This document shows positions 1 to 7,811 of a stretch of 44,108 bases of DNA, piece by piece. A program made the position numbers and the translations under genes. Where the stretch lies: NCBI GenBank assembly GCA_937900285.1, contig CALCEM010000080.1:1-44108 (forward strand), read 5' to 3'. The stretch is from an uncultured Fretibacterium sp. (GTDB lineage: Bacteria > Synergistota > Synergistia > Synergistales > Aminobacteriaceae). The notes beneath the pieces were generated by a model. The model was not told the DNA's origin and ran no database searches. It saw only the letters and a program-made list of their open reading frames with translations. The first letter of the stretch is position 1, and every line of letters starts with the position of its first letter.

Positions 1-1
1 A

Positions 2-343
2 ATTCGTAATAATATCGTGCCAGTCGTAAATATTGCTACAACAGCTTCAACGCCGGTTTTTATAATCGGTTTGATTTTGGGAAATTTTATGCTTGTTGAT
101 TTAGGAATTTTATTATTTTGCGGATCGTTAATATTTCATTTGATCACGCTCCCAGTTGAAATTAATGCAAGTATGCGCGCCCTGAAACTGCTCGAACAAA
201 CTCACACGCTAAATTCTCAGGAACTCGAAGGTGCTAAAAAAGTTTTAACCGCTGCCGCATGGACTTATATTGCTGCTGCTTTGAGTTCTGTTTTAATGCT
301 GGTTAGATTATTAGTGATTCGCAATTCATCAAGAAGAGATTAA
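2..343 (+). CDS. YugP-like zinc metallopeptidase, C-terminal part (5' end outside window)
   Basis: The reading frame is open from base 2, so the gene begins before the window and only its last 113 residues are visible. They form membrane segments (about residues 15-50 and 85-105 of the visible part) separated by a short loop with LPVEINASMRALKLL. That loop matches the conserved C-terminal LPVEFxASxRAxxxL region of the neutral zinc metallopeptidase family of which YugP is a member (Zn_peptidase_2). The HExxH zinc motif would lie upstream and cannot be seen. The stop is six bases before rsmB, so the two are probably co-transcribed. Function beyond membrane-bound peptidase is unknown. Family assignment is fairly sure, but activity is unverified because the catalytic part is absent. 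Confidence 0.7.
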   Translation: MRNNIVPVVNIATTASTPVFIIGLILGNFMLVDLGILLFCGSLIFHLITLPVEINASMRALKLLEQTHTLNSQELEGAKKVLTAAAWTYIAAALSSVLMLVRLLVIRNSSRRD

Positions 344-349
344 ATAATA

Positions 350-1681
350 ATGCGCGGGATCGAAGCTGCTTTAAAAGTAATTTCAAATTTAAATGATTCC
401 GAAAAATTTGGCTCGGAACTTTTGAGAAAATTAGCTGACCGGGAAAAATTAAAAGTTCAAGATATTTCGCTGGCTTCATCTTTAATTTATATAACTATGA
501 GGCGTAAAGAATTATGGCAGAATATCGCAAATAAATTTTTAAAGGAAGATATTACAACTTTAAATAAAAATGTTCGCGACTGCTTGACCGTTGGGACTGG
601 CGGGCTGTTAGAATTACGAAGATTTGCCGGCGGAGTTCTGGTCAGCGGAATAATTGATTACATGAAAAAAAATAAATTAAATAAAAATATCCCGTTAGTA
701 AACGCAATTTTACACAGAATAAACGAACATGGCCGGGACGAATTAGAAAAATTTAAAATTAGTTCAGATATAAAAGACCGCGCAATGTTTTCCGGCGTTC
801 CTGTTTGGAGCTTGCCTGCTTGGGAAAGAACTTGGCAGCGCAACGAGCTTTTAAAAATTTTCGACATGATGATTCAGCCTGCTGTTTCAAGTATTAGAGT
901 TATGCCGGGAAAATTGGAAGATGTTTTAAACGTTGAAAGCCTGCACGCAAAAAAATCTGATTTATCGGACGCAGTTCACTTAAATGAAACGATCTCACCG
1001 AAAAATTTACCGGGCTTTAATGAAGGATTTTGCACGCTACAGTCTGAAAGCTCAATTTTAACGGCTTCACTAGTAAAAAAATTTTATCGCGGCGGCTTAA
1101 TTTTAGATATGTGTTCAGGTCGAGGAGTTAAGGCAGGTCAAATTTTACAGGAAATCGATGACGTAAATTTAGAATGCTGGGAAATTTCTGAAGGCCGGCA
1201 TAAAAGCGCGTTAAAAGAAATACAACGCCTAAAAATTTCGGAACATAACAAAAATAATTTAATTCTAAAATTGGGGAATGCTCTTAATTTAAATCCTTCT
1301 GAACAACCAAAATTTATTTTACTTGATGCACCGTGCTCAGGCTCTGGAACTTGGAACAGAAAACCGGAATCGAAATGGCGTTTAACTTGGGAAAAATTTG
1401 ACAAAAATATTAACGTTCAAAAAAAATTATTAAATCGAGCTTTAGAATTATGCGCACCTGGAGGATATATTTTATATATTACGTGCAGTCTGTTTAAACA
1501 GGAAAATGAAAATATTACAGCTGAAGCGATCTCAAAAAATAATTGTGCTGATATGTCGAGTTTAATAAAATTTAACGGTGAAGCATTTAAGCGCGGAAGG
1601 CCGTGGGGTGTATATATATTGCCTTATAATTCTTGGCTCGATGGATTTTACTGCGCGTTAATAATGAAAAAGGAGGCTTAA
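350..1681 (+). CDS. rsmB: 16S rRNA (cytosine-C5) methyltransferase RsmB
   Basis: Transfers a methyl group from S-adenosylmethionine to C967 of 16S rRNA in the cytoplasm. At 443 residues it has the usual family length. The N-terminal 140 or so residues form an RNA-binding NusB-like helical domain, followed by a Rossmann methyltransferase domain. SAM-binding motif I is LDMCSGRGVKAG near residue 253. The motif IV cysteine is in DAPCSGSGTW near 327 and the catalytic motif VI cysteine in TCSLF near 377, the two-cysteine arrangement of RNA m5C methyltransferases. The start ATG has only a weak purine-rich site upstream. The 3' end carries the AAGGAGG ribosome binding site of the next gene overlapping its own stop codon, which supports an operon. 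Confidence 0.92.
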   Translation: MRGIEAALKVISNLNDSEKFGSELLRKLADREKLKVQDISLASSLIYITMRRKELWQNIANKFLKEDITTLNKNVRDCLTVGTGGLLELRRFAGGVLVSGIIDYMKKNKLNKNIPLVNAILHRINEHGRDELEKFKISSDIKDRAMFSGVPVWSLPAWERTWQRNELLKIFDMMIQPAVSSIRVMPGKLEDVLNVESLHAKKSDLSDAVHLNETISPKNLPGFNEGFCTLQSESSILTASLVKKFYRGGLILDMCSGRGVKAGQILQEIDDVNLECWEISEGRHKSALKEIQRLKISEHNKNNLILKLGNALNLNPSEQPKFILLDAPCSGSGTWNRKPESKWRLTWEKFDKNINVQKKLLNRALELCAPGGYILYITCSLFKQENENITAEAISKNNCADMSSLIKFNGEAFKRGRPWGVYILPYNSWLDGFYCALIMKKEA

Positions 1682-1685
1682 TATT

Positions 1686-2921
1686 TTGGCTCGATTAGTG
1701 AGGCTTGTATTTCTGATCGTTTTATTAATTTTATTTTCGTCCGGTTCTATAGCATTTTATACGGTATTTGTCAGGCCGTCCGGGAAAGTAAATGTACCAA
1801 ATATGTCGGGACGTTCAGTTGTTGAGGCGGTCTCTTTAGCTGAAAATTTAGGTCTCGTTGTTCAAGTTGAACCAGTTGGCGGAAGTTTGCCGGAGGGTAT
1901 GGTGTTAGCGCAGTCGCCTGAAGCTGGGATCGAACTCCGTAAAGGTCAAGTCGTAATTTTACAGGTCAGTCGCGGAGGGAAATTGCATCCGGTCCCGGAC
2001 TTAAGCGGAAAAAATTTAATTGCAGCACAAAATTTAATAAAAGAAAGTGGCTTCACCGTCGGCGATGTAATAAAAATTCGTGAAGGAAATTTATCGGGCG
2101 GGACTGTTATAGCTTATAGTCCTTCAGCTCCAGCTAATATTATTTCCGGCCGCAAAATAGATTTATTAGTACAGGAGGGCGGAAATTCTGAAATTTTGAT
2201 CCCTGATGCTTCGCGTTTAGATGAATCTGAAGCGCGGAAATTATTGGGGACGAATGGCATACAAGTAACAGGAGTTGAACGCGTTTACAGTCCTTTAGTT
2301 CCCGAAGGTTTAGTAATCGAGAGCAAACCTGCTGCCGGAAGTGCTATTAAACTCGGACAAGGTGTAATTTTAAAATTAGCTACGCAAAAACGCCCGGCCG
2401 GTTATATTGGTGATGAGGATATTAATAATAAAAATAATTCGAGCGCTAATAATAACAACGCAAATAACACGAAGCAAAATAATAATAATAATAATTCAAG
2501 TGTTCGGCGCGTAAATATTCAGACTCCTGCGCAAAATAATAACGCTCAAGAGAAAAAGCCAGAACCAACACCCGAAAAAATTCCGGCTAAAACGCAAACG
2601 CAGACGCAAGTAAAAACTCAAACTCAACAGAACGCGCAAAATAATAATGATAATAATAATAATAATATTCCGCCGGCTCAAGACGCTAAAGCACCAGCAG
2701 CTACCGGGAATAAAACCGTAAATATACGTTATCAGGTTCCGCCGTTGACGAGTCCGATGAGTTTAAAAATTGAATTGACCGACCCTAAAGGCACGAGAAC
2801 TATTTTAAACCGTCAAGCCCGAAGCGGTGAAAGCATAAATATCCCGGCAAATTATTCGCAGGAATGTATGATCAGCATTTATTTAGGAGGTACACCAGTT
2901 TGGCAGGAGAAGCACAAATAA
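1686..2921 (+). CDS. Membrane-anchored triple-PASTA protein with Asn-rich linker
   Basis: The TTG start is chosen because AAGGAGG lies about ten bases upstream, overlapping the rsmB stop. One N-terminal membrane anchor (residues 4-27) is followed by three PASTA repeats at about 35-98, 99-166 and 167-234. Then comes a low-complexity Asn/Gln/Lys linker (about 235-345), partly encoded by AAT runs, and a compact C-terminal beta-rich domain (346-411). PASTA domains bind peptidoglycan or muropeptides and usually sit on Ser/Thr kinases or PBPs. Here there is no kinase or transpeptidase domain, so this is a stand-alone envelope PASTA protein. It sits between rsmB and rpe, with two bases separating it from the latter. 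Its cellular role cannot be read from sequence. Confidence 0.85.
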   Translation: MARLVRLVFLIVLLILFSSGSIAFYTVFVRPSGKVNVPNMSGRSVVEAVSLAENLGLVVQVEPVGGSLPEGMVLAQSPEAGIELRKGQVVILQVSRGGKLHPVPDLSGKNLIAAQNLIKESGFTVGDVIKIREGNLSGGTVIAYSPSAPANIISGRKIDLLVQEGGNSEILIPDASRLDESEARKLLGTNGIQVTGVERVYSPLVPEGLVIESKPAAGSAIKLGQGVILKLATQKRPAGYIGDEDINNKNNSSANNNNANNTKQNNNNNNSSVRRVNIQTPAQNNNAQEKKPEPTPEKIPAKTQTQTQVKTQTQQNAQNNNDNNNNNIPPAQDAKAPAATGNKTVNIRYQVPPLTSPMSLKIELTDPKGTRTILNRQARSGESINIPANYSQECMISIYLGGTPVWQEKHK

Positions 2922-2923
2922 AA

Positions 2924-3610
2924 ATGAATCGTAAAATTTATTTAGCTCCTTCGATTTTGGGGGCGAACCCGTTGAAAATTTATGATGAAATAATTTCAAT
3001 GCAAAATAATTTTGATTGGCTGCATCTCGATATAATGGACGGGCATTTTGTGAGGAATTTATCATTTGGGCCGGATTTTGCGCGGGCTTTAAATAAAAAT
3101 TTTCCTGGTGCGTTTATTGATGTTCATTTGATGGTTGACGAATTAAAAATAATTTTGCCGTTGTTCATAAATTCCGGAGCTTCGTTAATAACAATTCACG
3201 CCGAAACAGAACCGCAATTATTACACGCTGCGTTAAGTGAAATAAAAAATGCTGGTTTAAAATGCGGTGTATCGATTTGCCCGGCGACACCAGTTGAAAA
3301 TATTTCTGAAGTTTTGGAGCTTGCAGACTTAATTTTAATAATGTCCGTAACGCCTGGATTTGGAGGACAGAAATTTATAAAAAGCTCGCTCGAAAAAGTT
3401 AATAAATTATTCAGCATTCGCGCCGTAAAAAATTATAATTATTTAATCGAAATTGACGGAGGAATAAACGAAAGTAATATAATTGACGCTGTTAAATCTG
3501 GTTGCGATGTAATAGTTGCAGGAAGCGCGGTTTTTAACGACAAAAATAAAACTCCTGCACAGGTTTTAATAAATATGCGTAAAAATTCAGAGGAGGCATT
3601 AAAGATTTGA
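2924..3610 (+). CDS. rpe: Ribulose-phosphate 3-epimerase
   Basis: Interconverts ribulose 5-phosphate and xylulose 5-phosphate in the pentose phosphate pathway; a cytosolic TIM-barrel metalloenzyme. The ATG at 2924 is preferred over in-frame upstream codons because the protein then begins MNRKIYLAPSILGANP, matching the family start (APSIL). AGGAGA lies 13 bases upstream and only two bases follow the PASTA stop. Metal and catalytic residues are visible in LHLDIMDGHFV, and the phosphate-binding loops in SVTPGFGGQKF and EIDGGI. At 228 residues it is full length. Its stop overlaps the TTG of the next gene, so translational coupling is likely. Confidence 0.93.
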   Translation: MNRKIYLAPSILGANPLKIYDEIISMQNNFDWLHLDIMDGHFVRNLSFGPDFARALNKNFPGAFIDVHLMVDELKIILPLFINSGASLITIHAETEPQLLHAALSEIKNAGLKCGVSICPATPVENISEVLELADLILIMSVTPGFGGQKFIKSSLEKVNKLFSIRAVKNYNYLIEIDGGINESNIIDAVKSGCDVIVAGSAVFNDKNKTPAQVLINMRKNSEEALKI

Positions 3611-4494
3611 ACGATCGCGATGAAGCATTAAAGGAGCTTGGCCGTCTTGTAAATGAGAGACGTGAAGAGGCCGGCATGACATTAGAGGACATATACGACA
3701 GGACGCGCATCCGTATGGAATATTTGCACGGAATCGAGGAGGGGAATTATTCAAATTTTCCTGAGCCTGTATACACAAAAGGTTTTATAAGGACGTATTT
3801 AAAATTAATTAACGCCGAAGATTTACAGCCGGAATTTATGAAACAGCTCGACAGGACGAACGCTCCGAAAAAACAAATACAGCACGAAGCTCCGCAAAAA
3901 TCCAAACAAAATATTTTGGGCAATGGCTCTAAAATTCCAGAAGGTTATAAACCGACATCACATTTTTGGTTATTTATGGTTTTGACGCTGGCATTAATTG
4001 GGACTGGTTCATATGTATGGTATGCGTTTGCTTATGGAAATTTGGATGTGAGTAAAGTTTTTAATTTTGCGAATCGGACGGGATTAAATTTTACTGGCAG
4101 TGAAAACGGAAATAAAGAACGAGAAGCAGAGCCGAAGCCAGAAAAAATTACTGAACCTGTAAAAGTTGCGCAGGTCTCTCAAGATAAAAAGCCGGCTGAA
4201 CCAAAACCGGAACCGCCAAAAATAAAACCTACGCTCGAAATAATTGCAATAAATGATGTCTGGTTACAGGTAAATTTTGGAACTGCACAACCAGTTTTTA
4301 AACGCACGCTCAAGAAAGATAATAATTTAAAATGGGATTTAACTGCGCCAGCTCGCGTAATAATTGGCCGTCCGTCTGCAGCGAAAGTAATTTTAAACGG
4401 TAAAGATTTGGGAATTGTGAACCCTAAAGCTAAAAAGGGCGAAGTATATATTTATAATCCCGACGGAACTTTTAACAGGGCTAATGCTCAGTAA
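3607..4494 (+). CDS. RodZ-like helix-turn-helix membrane protein with DUF4115 domain
   Basis: The TTG start overlaps the rpe stop and has AGAGGAGG about nine bases upstream. The N-terminal 70 residues form an HTH_25 domain (LGRLVNERREEAGMTLEDIY and following). One membrane segment lies at about 119-141. A Lys/Pro/Glu-rich linker (about 160-205) leads to a C-terminal DUF4115 beta domain (about 206-285). This is the layout of RodZ, which links the MreB cytoskeleton to the elongasome and keeps rod shape; the HTH part in RodZ binds MreB rather than DNA. Last gene of the operon, followed by a hairpin. Homology is clear. An actual role in shape is inference from the family. Confidence 0.8.
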   Translation: MNDRDEALKELGRLVNERREEAGMTLEDIYDRTRIRMEYLHGIEEGNYSNFPEPVYTKGFIRTYLKLINAEDLQPEFMKQLDRTNAPKKQIQHEAPQKSKQNILGNGSKIPEGYKPTSHFWLFMVLTLALIGTGSYVWYAFAYGNLDVSKVFNFANRTGLNFTGSENGNKEREAEPKPEKITEPVKVAQVSQDKKPAEPKPEPPKIKPTLEIIAINDVWLQVNFGTAQPVFKRTLKKDNNLKWDLTAPARVIIGRPSAAKVILNGKDLGIVNPKAKKGEVYIYNPDGTFNRANAQ

Positions 4495-4510
4495 TAAATA
4501 ATTTAAAATT

Positions 4511-4580
4511 GCAGGACTCCCGATTAAAAATTAAATTTAGAATTTAAAATTTGAAATTGAGAATCCTGCGAAATTTTTTT
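4511..4580. terminator. Terminator-like inverted repeat between convergent genes
   Basis: GCAGGA at 4511-4516 pairs with TCCTGC at 4564-4569, with a further CTC/GAG pairing inside, across a long AT-rich loop. A run of seven T follows at 4574-4580 on the plus strand. It lies between the rodZ-like gene and the convergent flagellar gene, so it probably ends the former and perhaps both. The loop is long for a terminator, so confidence is moderate. Confidence 0.5.
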
Positions 4581-4593
4581 ATATTTTTAAATT

Positions 4594-4950
4594 TTATAAT
4601 TCCATTGCTGATTTATTAGCTTGTGCGATTTGTTTAGCTTCGTAATCTGCCGCGAGTTTTGTAGCTAAACTGTTATATAAAACTTTCCATAAGCCTGCGC
4701 CCCCGGATTTCGTAATAATATCGTCGGTAGCCATTTCCTGCGAAACATCTTCCATTTGTTGCCAGGCTCTATTTTTATCAGAACCGCTGATCTCGTGAGC
4801 AGATTTTTTCATGTCCTTTAACAATTTCGACCATAAAATTGCCTCGAACTGCTGACAAGATTGTTTTAACTGTTGAGCTTCGGGAGTTTTATGGATTTCT
4901 GGATTAATATTATTATTATTTATAAATTTTATTTTTTCAGTCTGAATCAA
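4594..4950 (-). CDS. Flagellar rod-binding protein (FlgJ N-terminal type)
   Basis: A 118-residue protein matching the rod-binding domain of FlgJ. The core CQQFEAILWSKLLKDMKKS, then a DVSQEMATDDI segment and GGAGLWKVLYNSL at the end, correspond to the family pattern FExxxLxxxLKxMR...YxxMxxxxxAxxxxxxGGxGL. FlgJ helps assemble the flagellar rod in the periplasm. The muramidase domain found in proteobacterial FlgJ is absent, as in many other phyla. The start is TTG at 4950: GAGG lies nine bases upstream, and the nearby ATG at 4957 is out of frame and runs into a stop within seven codons. No other basal-body gene adjoins it. The flagellin gene lies about 9 kb away. Confidence 0.75.
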   Translation of the reverse strand: MIQTEKIKFINNNNINPEIHKTPEAQQLKQSCQQFEAILWSKLLKDMKKSAHEISGSDKNRAWQQMEDVSQEMATDDIITKSGGAGLWKVLYNSLATKLAADYEAKQIAQANKSAMEL

Positions 4951-4984
4951 TTTTCATCACCTCGAAAAAAAATTTTATCACCTG

Positions 4985-6277
4985 TTATCTAAAATCGAAT
5001 AAGTCAAGATGTTTTTCTGGTGCGTTTACTCTGCTTATATTACCAATAACATATAAAATCATTACCATATCCGGCCTATATTGTTCAATATAATTTATTA
5101 AACTTCCATCGAACTGTCTTAAATCTATAGCGTTAATATTTTTAATTCCAAGCGCCATAAATGGGATAACAGCATTTGAAAAAGAATCATAAATCAATAA
5201 TAATTTTTTATTGTTTAATGCATCATAATTTGTGATTTTTATTAATGGTCTCCGGCCATGATTGTAAACGGCAAATCGTCCAGCCCCTTCATAATGATTT
5301 TTTGTCTCAAGTCTAGGCATATAGTAAGTTATATTAAAATCGCCTTCTTTAGTAATTCCGTAATTTGGCACTTCAAATTTTAAATGCGTCTCAAATTTTG
5401 GATAAATCATAATAAAATCATCAGGTGTTGCACGAGCAAGAGTTAATTTTCTGCCTTGAGAACCTAAAAACCATTTTGGATAATTTATAAATTTAAAATT
5501 TTCGGGATCAAGTATTTTATAATTCGTGTTCCAGTTAAATTTATCGTGAAGAAATTTCAGCACATGACGCGAAGCCCATAAACCTGTTTCAGATTTCCAA
5601 TGATGATCAGTTTTATAAAACATTTCGTGATGATTTTTATTTTCAGCGTGCATGACATCTCGAAGATCTAAATTTTTAATTCCATATTCAGAAATTAATT
5701 TATGAAATTCATCGGCTCGTTGGTTTGAAAAATCAAATATCCCGGAAATATTTTTATCATCGTATTTACAAATTTTGCCTGGTGCAGATATATACGAAAA
5801 CTCAATATTATTTTTACTGCAATAATCAGCGAGATATTTTAAATTTTTAAACGCTCCCGTAACATCAGAACTTTTCACAAAACCCGTTAAATAACCGTCT
5901 CCTAAATCTATTATCCCGTTATATTCCGACATTTGAAATAAATTCCATTTAATTATATTTTCGTATTGTCTAGCAGTCTCAATAATTTTATTATAAATTG
6001 GTATTTTTTCAGTCGTATACAGCTCTGTTTTACCATGAACATACTTGTTAATTTTCTCGAATATGTTTAAATCTTCATTAGATTCAATTTTGAGCGAACT
6101 TCCTTCAAACGGATATAACTCTTGCCAATTAATTTCTATAGTTTCAGGTTCGACATTATCAATAATTTTTTCGTCAGTAAATAGCTTAATAATTTTATTC
6201 TGGAATAACGCCCCAAAAGCTAACGCCATAAAAATAAATATCACGCATATAAAATATTTAGCAGCAAAATTTTTCAT
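4985..6277 (-). CDS. DHHW-family (AlgJ/AlgX-like) O-acetylation protein
   Basis: Membrane-anchored extracytoplasmic protein with one N-terminal hydrophobic segment and the motif KTDHHWKSETG near residue 223. That motif defines the DHHW family, related to the SGNH-type acetyl transfer proteins AlgJ and AlgX. GKICKYD and DSFSNAVIPF further along fit the SGNH-like fold. The gene begins just after the MBOAT gene, and the pair forms the usual two-component machine: MBOAT moves acetyl groups across the membrane and the DHHW protein helps place them on a polysaccharide. I chose ATG 6277, giving AGGTG a ten-base spacing. An ATG three codons earlier (6286) sits almost on top of the SD. The polymer acetylated is unknown. 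Confidence 0.8.
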   Translation of the reverse strand: MKNFAAKYFICVIFIFMALAFGALFQNKIIKLFTDEKIIDNVEPETIEINWQELYPFEGSSLKIESNEDLNIFEKINKYVHGKTELYTTEKIPIYNKIIETARQYENIIKWNLFQMSEYNGIIDLGDGYLTGFVKSSDVTGAFKNLKYLADYCSKNNIEFSYISAPGKICKYDDKNISGIFDFSNQRADEFHKLISEYGIKNLDLRDVMHAENKNHHEMFYKTDHHWKSETGLWASRHVLKFLHDKFNWNTNYKILDPENFKFINYPKWFLGSQGRKLTLARATPDDFIMIYPKFETHLKFEVPNYGITKEGDFNITYYMPRLETKNHYEGAGRFAVYNHGRRPLIKITNYDALNNKKLLLIYDSFSNAVIPFMALGIKNINAIDLRQFDGSLINYIEQYRPDMVMILYVIGNISRVNAPEKHLDLFDFR

Positions 6278-6290
6278 AATAAACATTCAC

Positions 6291-7625
6291 CTAAAAATTA
6301 AAATATATAAACGGGTTGTAACTTGATCCGACTATTTCCAAAACTGAAACGCTGAAAATTAAAATTAAATAAATCTGTTCGAGCCATTCGCAATTAAATT
6401 TTTTTGTAAGCTCCTTAAATTTTTGTATCACCGGGAATATTCCAATTAACGCGAAAATTAATATTACATAAGTGTTTTTAATATATTCCATGAAGTCAAC
6501 GCCGAATAAATCATTATTATTTAATCCGAACATTGAAGCTATAAATTTAAATCCTGCGCTCACTGAATTTGATCTGAAAATTACCCACGCGAGAATTATT
6601 ATTAACATCGTGTAAACATGCGAATTAATTTTATTGAAATACCGCTCAAAAATTAAGAACGCGAAATATATTAACCCCCATAAAATAAACGTCCAGTTTG
6701 CTCCGTGCCAAATTCCAGTTAATAACCAGACTACGAAAATATTTAAAATTTGTCTCGATGCTTTTACGCGGCTTCCACCCAACGGAATATAAACATAATC
6801 CCTAAACCATTGAGATAAAGAAATATGCCACCTGTGCCAAAACTCCCGGATATTTTTTGCAATATACGGATAATTAAAATTTTCCTGAAAATGAAAACCG
6901 AACATTAAACCCAAACCGATCGCCATATCGCTATATCCTGAAAAATCAAAATATATTTGCATCGTGTATGAAATTGCTCCGAGCCATGAAAGTGCTGCAG
7001 ACGGGTTCGGAACATAATCAAATACATTGTCAGCGATTCGTGCTAAAAAATTCGCGAGTAAAACTTTTTTCGCAAGCCCGTATATAAATCTCTCTGCACC
7101 CTTTGAGAAATCTTTAAAATTTTCATGCCTGTTTAAAATTTCCGCTTCAATTTCACCGTAACGAACTATCGGCCCGGCTATCAACTGCGGAAAAAATGAA
7201 ATATATAACGCTACATCAAGCAAATTTTTTTTGGCTTCCGCTTTCTTGTAATAAACATCAAAAATATATGACATCATCTGAAACGTAAAAAATGAAATTC
7301 CAATGGGCAACGGGATATTTAAAATTTTGCCGGTCAAATTCTGAACTATGAACGACGTATATTTAAAAATTCCGAGTAACGAGACATCAAATATTACGGC
7401 AATTATCATAAAAATTTTTGACTCATGAATTTTCAGCGCTAAAAAATAATTTACGACAACCGATCCAAGCATAACCAAAATAAATAACGGCTCGCCCCAC
7501 GCGTAAAATAATAAACTGCTCAACAATAAAATTAAATTTCTGTTCGATCTCGATTTTACATAATAATACGCGATTAACAACGCAGGCAGAAATAAAAATA
7601 AAAAAACTGTCGATGAGAACACCAT
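6291..7625 (-). CDS. MBOAT-family O-acyltransferase (AlgI/DltB-like)
   Basis: Polytopic membrane protein of 444 residues, the usual size of AlgI. Family signatures are REFWHRWHISLSQWFRDYV near residue 260, then YIPLGGSR, and LLTGIWHGANWTFILWG, in which the histidine near residue 307 is the conserved MBOAT active-site residue. It transfers acetyl (or another acyl) groups through the membrane to an exported polymer, working with the DHHW protein directly downstream. The ATG has GGAGG 12 bases upstream. A consensus promoter (7734-7762) and a (CTCAT)n repeat lie in its upstream region, suggesting variable expression. Substrate cannot be told from sequence: exopolysaccharide, capsule or peptidoglycan are all possible. 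Confidence 0.9.
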   Translation of the reverse strand: MVFSSTVFLFLFLPALLIAYYYVKSRSNRNLILLLSSLLFYAWGEPLFILVMLGSVVVNYFLALKIHESKIFMIIAVIFDVSLLGIFKYTSFIVQNLTGKILNIPLPIGISFFTFQMMSYIFDVYYKKAEAKKNLLDVALYISFFPQLIAGPIVRYGEIEAEILNRHENFKDFSKGAERFIYGLAKKVLLANFLARIADNVFDYVPNPSAALSWLGAISYTMQIYFDFSGYSDMAIGLGLMFGFHFQENFNYPYIAKNIREFWHRWHISLSQWFRDYVYIPLGGSRVKASRQILNIFVVWLLTGIWHGANWTFILWGLIYFAFLIFERYFNKINSHVYTMLIIILAWVIFRSNSVSAGFKFIASMFGLNNNDLFGVDFMEYIKNTYVILIFALIGIFPVIQKFKELTKKFNCEWLEQIYLILIFSVSVLEIVGSSYNPFIYFNF

Positions 7626-7697
7626 TTTTAATTACGTCCTCCGACAGAATTTTTAAAAGAATTATGATTAATAGAATAAAAATTTACATAATTATAC

Positions 7698-7730
7698 GAG
7701 ATGAGATGAGATGAGATGAGATGAGATGAG
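7698..7730 (-). repeat. Pentanucleotide tandem repeat (CTCAT on the transcribed strand)
   Basis: Six perfect ATGAG units preceded by GAG on the plus strand, read as (CTCAT)n on the minus strand. The repeat starts about where transcription from the promoter at 7734-7762 should begin, and ends about 73 bases before the MBOAT start codon. It therefore forms the 5' end of the untranslated leader. Tandem repeats of this kind gain and lose units by slippage. Nothing similar was seen elsewhere in the window. Confidence 0.95.
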
Positions 7731-7733
7731 CGA

Positions 7734-7762
7734 ATTTTACACTTTTAAACAAATTTTGTCAA
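7734..7762 (-). promoter_or_regulatory. Consensus sigma70-type promoter of the MBOAT/DHHW operon
   Basis: On the minus strand TTGACA (7762-7757) is followed by exactly 17 bases and TAAAAT (7739-7734). That is a perfect -35 and a five-of-six -10. The predicted start point, about seven bases later (near 7727), falls in the CTCAT repeat. The next gene on this strand is the MBOAT acyltransferase at 7625. This is the best classical promoter I found in the window. Confidence 0.8.
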
Positions 7763-7811
7763 GCCCCTTTTTAATTATTTTATAGTAATATTCTAGCACA
7801 ATTAAATTATT

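Noticed and set aside
2864..2923. Upstream ATG for rpe inside the PASTA gene
   Set aside because: The protein aligns with the family from ATG 2924, and the added 20 residues are out-of-frame PASTA-gene codons.
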